From: Coprousia sp963931435
GTDB taxonomy: Bacteria > Actinomycetota > Coriobacteriia > Coriobacteriales > Coriobacteriaceae
DNA: 64,000 nt
Direction of reading: 5' to 3'
NCBI GenBank assembly: GCA_963931435.1
Contig: OZ007012.1
Location: forward strand, 620,001-684,000
Shown here in pieces: positions 61,475 to 64,000 of the stretch. Each line of letters starts with the position of its first letter. Position 1 is the stretch's first letter. Below the pieces are notes generated by a model. It made no database searches. It worked only from the letters and a program-made list of their open reading frames with translations, and was not told where the DNA came from. Position numbers and translations under genes: made by a program.

Positions 61475-63577
61475 ATGGCAGCGGCAGCGACAGGCGGCGA
61501 GATGGCGATGGGCGCCGAGGTGGCAGCGGGCGGTGCGACGACAACGGGCGTCGAGCCGGCGACGGGTGACGAGATGGGGGCGGCCGTCGTGGCGGCAGGC
61601 TGCGTCCAGGCAGCGGAAACCGGTGCGGAGCCGGCAAACGACGTGGCGGCAGCGGGCGTTGGGGCGGCTTCGGCAGCCGGCGCGGCACCGGCAAACGGCG
61701 CGGAGCCGGCAAGCGGCGTGACGGCCGATGCGGCGCCGGCGGGCGCGACGGCAGACGACCCCGTCGCCGGCCTCAAGAGGCTCATCGACGCGGCGGAGGG
61801 GCGCGTTCCCGTGGACGCGCTCTTCGTGAACGCGCGGATCGTGGACGTGCTCGGCCATCGCGTGGTGCCGGGGCGCGTCGCCATCACGGGCGGCGTCATC
61901 GCAGGCGTGCTCTTCGACGACCGCGACGCCGCCGTGCCCAATCCACCGGCGGACGAGGTCATCGACTGCGGGGGCCGCTACCTCGCACCCGGCTTCATCG
62001 ACGGCCACCTGCACATCGAGAGCTCCAACGTCCGCCCCGCGGAGTACGCCAGGATGGCGCTCGCCCGCGGCACCACCACGGCCATCGCCGACAGCCATGA
62101 GATCGCCAACGTGGCGGGGCTCGCCGGCTTGGAGTTCATGATCGAGGACGCCCGCCGCGCCCCGCTGGCCATCAAGTTCATGATGCCCTCGTGCGTGCCG
62201 GCGCTGCCCGACGAGCAGGCGGGCGCGACGATAACGGCGGCGGACATGCGCGCGTTCATGGCCGATCACCCCGGTGACATCTTCGGCTTGGGCGAGATGA
62301 TGAACCTGCCGGGCGTCCTCGGGGCGGACGCCGAGACGCTCGCGCGCATCGACGCGGCGCGCGCCACCGCATCGGGCGCGGTCGACGGGCACGCGCCGCT
62401 CGTGGCGGGTGCCGACCTCAATGCCTACGCCGCGGCCGGCATCATCGCCGACCACGAGTGCACCGACCCCGCCGAGGCGCTCGACAAGCTCTCGCGCGGC
62501 ATGTTCATCATGCTGCGCGAGGGTACGTGCAGCCACGATCTCGCCGCCCTCGCGCCGCTCGTGCTGGACGATCCCGCCCGCGCGCGCCGCTGCTGCTTCG
62601 CCACCGATGACCGCGCGCCCTCCGACGCCATCGCGCTGGGCATGATCGACAACGCGTGCCGCATGGCGGTGGAGGCGGGCATCGACGCGGTGCGCGCGAT
62701 CGGCATGGCGACGGCGTCGACCGCCGAGTGCTTCGGGCTCGACCACGGCGTCGCCGACCAGCGGGAGCGCCGCGGCGCCGTGGCCCCGGGGCGCCGCGCC
62801 GATCTGCTCCTGCTCGACGACCTGACGTTCGCGAAGCCGCCGCACCGGGTGTACGCGGCCGGCGAGCTCGTAGCCGAGGACGGGCGCTTCCTGGGCGCGG
62901 TGGCGCCGGCGCCTGCGCACGTGGAGGCGCTGGAGCAGGCGCTGCGCGGCACCGTGAAGCTGCCCGCGCTCTCCGACGAGCTGTTCGACTACCCCTTCCG
63001 CCCGGGCGAGGCCGTGATCGACGTGGTGCCTGGCCAAGCCATCACCGGCTGCGCGCGGCCCGAGACGGCTGAGGGCCTGCGGCGCATCATGCTCATCGAG
63101 CGCCACGGACGCGGCGTCGCGGCCCAGCAGGCGGGCGCCGACGGCGACGGTCCGGCGGGCATGGGGCTCGTCGGCCGCCACATCGGCCGCGGATGGGTGC
63201 GCGGCTTCTCCATCGAGGGCGGCGCCATCGCCTCGACGGTGGGGCACGACTCGCACAACGTCTGCGTGGTGGGCGACAACCCGCGCGACATGCGGACGGC
63301 TGTGGAGGCGCTCGGCCAGGGTGGGTTCGTGCTCGCCCGGGGCGGCCGGGTGGTGGCGCGGCTCGATCTGCCGCTCGGCGGCCTCATGAGCGACCGCCCG
63401 GCCGAGGAGGTCGCCGAGGCGCACGACGCGTTCGTGCGCGCCGGGCGCGCGGCGGGTATCGAGCCGCCGCTCGACCCGGTGATGGGCATGATCTTCCTCC
63501 CGCTGCCGGTGATCCCGGCGCTGCGCATCCGCCCGGATGGCATGTTCGACACGGTGGCGTACGCCTACGCCGAGTAG
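61475..63577 (+). CDS. ade: Adenine deaminase with long low-complexity N-terminus
   Basis: 700 residues. The Ade-type amidohydrolase core begins near residue 97 (LKRLIDAAEGRVPVDALFVN). It has the metal motif DGHLHIESS, then HEIANVAG, and later CFATDDRAPSDAI, with the C-terminal domain VGHDSHNVCVVG. It converts adenine to hypoxanthine in purine salvage. The first about 95 residues are Ala/Gly/Thr-rich with repeated GAEPAN-like units, absent from typical family members. A strong GGAAGGAG site supports the ATG at 61475, so the extension is probably made. Confidence 0.9.
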   Translation: MAAAATGGEMAMGAEVAAGGATTTGVEPATGDEMGAAVVAAGCVQAAETGAEPANDVAAAGVGAASAAGAAPANGAEPASGVTADAAPAGATADDPVAGLKRLIDAAEGRVPVDALFVNARIVDVLGHRVVPGRVAITGGVIAGVLFDDRDAAVPNPPADEVIDCGGRYLAPGFIDGHLHIESSNVRPAEYARMALARGTTTAIADSHEIANVAGLAGLEFMIEDARRAPLAIKFMMPSCVPALPDEQAGATITAADMRAFMADHPGDIFGLGEMMNLPGVLGADAETLARIDAARATASGAVDGHAPLVAGADLNAYAAAGIIADHECTDPAEALDKLSRGMFIMLREGTCSHDLAALAPLVLDDPARARRCCFATDDRAPSDAIALGMIDNACRMAVEAGIDAVRAIGMATASTAECFGLDHGVADQRERRGAVAPGRRADLLLLDDLTFAKPPHRVYAAGELVAEDGRFLGAVAPAPAHVEALEQALRGTVKLPALSDELFDYPFRPGEAVIDVVPGQAITGCARPETAEGLRRIMLIERHGRGVAAQQAGADGDGPAGMGLVGRHIGRGWVRGFSIEGGAIASTVGHDSHNVCVVGDNPRDMRTAVEALGQGGFVLARGGRVVARLDLPLGGLMSDRPAEEVAEAHDAFVRAGRAAGIEPPLDPVMGMIFLPLPVIPALRIRPDGMFDTVAYAYAE

Positions 63578-63623
63578 CGCGCTGGCCATCGCCAGCTGAT
63601 CCGATGCCGCGATCCGGCGCCGG

Positions 63624-64000
63624 CTACTGGCCCGCGCGCCCCGCGAGCGCGTCGAGGATGAACCGCCCGACGCCGTCCTCGTCGTTGGACGCGCAGACGA
63701 CGTCGGCGGCCGCGCGCACCTCGGGCTCGGCGTTGGCCACGGCCACGCCCGTCCCGGCCGCCTCGATGAGGGGGATGTCGTTCAGGTTGTCGCCGAAGCC
63801 CAGGCTGTGCCCGCGCGGAATGCCCAGATGGTCGCAGAGCCACCCGAGCGCCGAGCCCTTGGAGGCGGCGGCATCCATGACCTCGATGTTCATGGGGTAG
63901 GAGCGCGTGACGTCGATGCCTTGGAGCCGCGCGAGGCCCGCGAGGACGGCGTCGCGGTCCGCCGGGTCGCGCCAGTAGACCGAGACGCGCTCCAGCGTGC
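63624..64000 (-). CDS. Cof-type HAD-IIB phosphatase, C-terminal part (cut by window edge)
   Basis: 125 residues up to the right edge; the 5' part lies outside. SKGSALGWLCDHLGI and GFGDNLNDIPLIEAAGTGVAVANA are the HAD motifs III and IV of the Cof subfamily. Such enzymes dephosphorylate sugar phosphates or cofactors such as pyridoxal phosphate or flavins. It is convergent with the adenine deaminase gene. Confidence 0.88.
   Translation of the reverse strand, partial: TLERVSVYWRDPADRDAVLAGLARLQGIDVTRSYPMNIEVMDAAASKGSALGWLCDHLGIPRGHSLGFGDNLNDIPLIEAAGTGVAVANAEPEVRAAADVVCASNDEDGVGRFILDALAGRAGQ

Noticed and set aside
60929..63589. 886-codon minus-strand frame across the adenine deaminase gene
   Set aside because: Antisense to a recognised enzyme and runs through the 161-bp repeat element; Arg/His/Pro-rich throughout.

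Overview
The window is high-GC, gene-dense DNA of a Coriobacteriia type (Actinomycetota), most likely a gut Collinsella or close relative. That placement is my inference. It rests on base composition, the zinc form of S14, a bile-acid-dehydrogenase-like SDR, PTS-rich metabolism and the mix of IS families; no 16S gene is present to confirm it.

The backbone is the complete S10-spc-alpha ribosomal protein superoperon, broken into three blocks. Block A is the 3' end of rpsJ (2-97), closed by its own terminator. A 3.65-kb spacer follows, holding a 7-alpha-HSDH-like SDR on the minus strand and a FUSC-type membrane protein. Block B (3750-9457) is rplC-rplD-rplW-rplB-rpsS-rplV-rpsC-rplP-rpmC-rpsQ-rplN-rplX, again closed by a strong terminator. 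About 28 kb of non-ribosomal DNA (9458-37381) then separates rplX from rplE. Block C (37382-47105) is rplE-rpsN-rpsH-rplF-rplR-rpsE-rpmD-rplO-secY-adk-map-infA-rpmJ-rpsM-rpsK-rpsD-rpoA-rplQ with a terminator at 47129-47155. No expected gene is missing; only the linkage is lost.

The 28-kb insert begins with a 10-bp tandem array and a 161-bp inverted-repeat element. It then carries a lactose/cellobiose-type PTS cluster (PRD regulator, M42 peptidase, IIA, IIB, IIC, M24 peptidase, MalY-type lyase, RDD protein, HPr) and a uracil permease. Next come an IS110 element, an orphan HipB-like regulator, an ArfB-like release-factor-domain protein and an IS1249-type element. Three minus-strand genes follow: a 2-hydroxyacid dehydrogenase, an RluA-type pseudouridine synthase and a U32 protein. 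An ISL3 element sits exactly at the start codon of ridA, ahead of a ridA-MFS-C-S lyase-YheO-type regulator group. The insert closes with EIIA-Glc and a zinc-ribbon membrane protein.

Downstream of the ribosomal blocks lie a single-polypeptide ECF transporter module (two ATPases fused to EcfT), truA, a GT2-like protein, argR, a tiny membrane ORF, a class A PBP with a repetitive Gly-rich tail, a second U32 protein, tyrS, a second IS110-type element, a second copy of the 161-bp element, an adenine deaminase with a long low-complexity N-terminus, and a HAD phosphatase cut by the right edge.

The signals I would follow first are the broken superoperon, the 161-bp element with compensatory changes in its arms, the fused ECF protein, the ISL3 insertion that rewrites the ridA start, and the candidate guide (bridge) RNA regions of the two IS110-type elements. 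I saw no CRISPR array, rRNA or tRNA.
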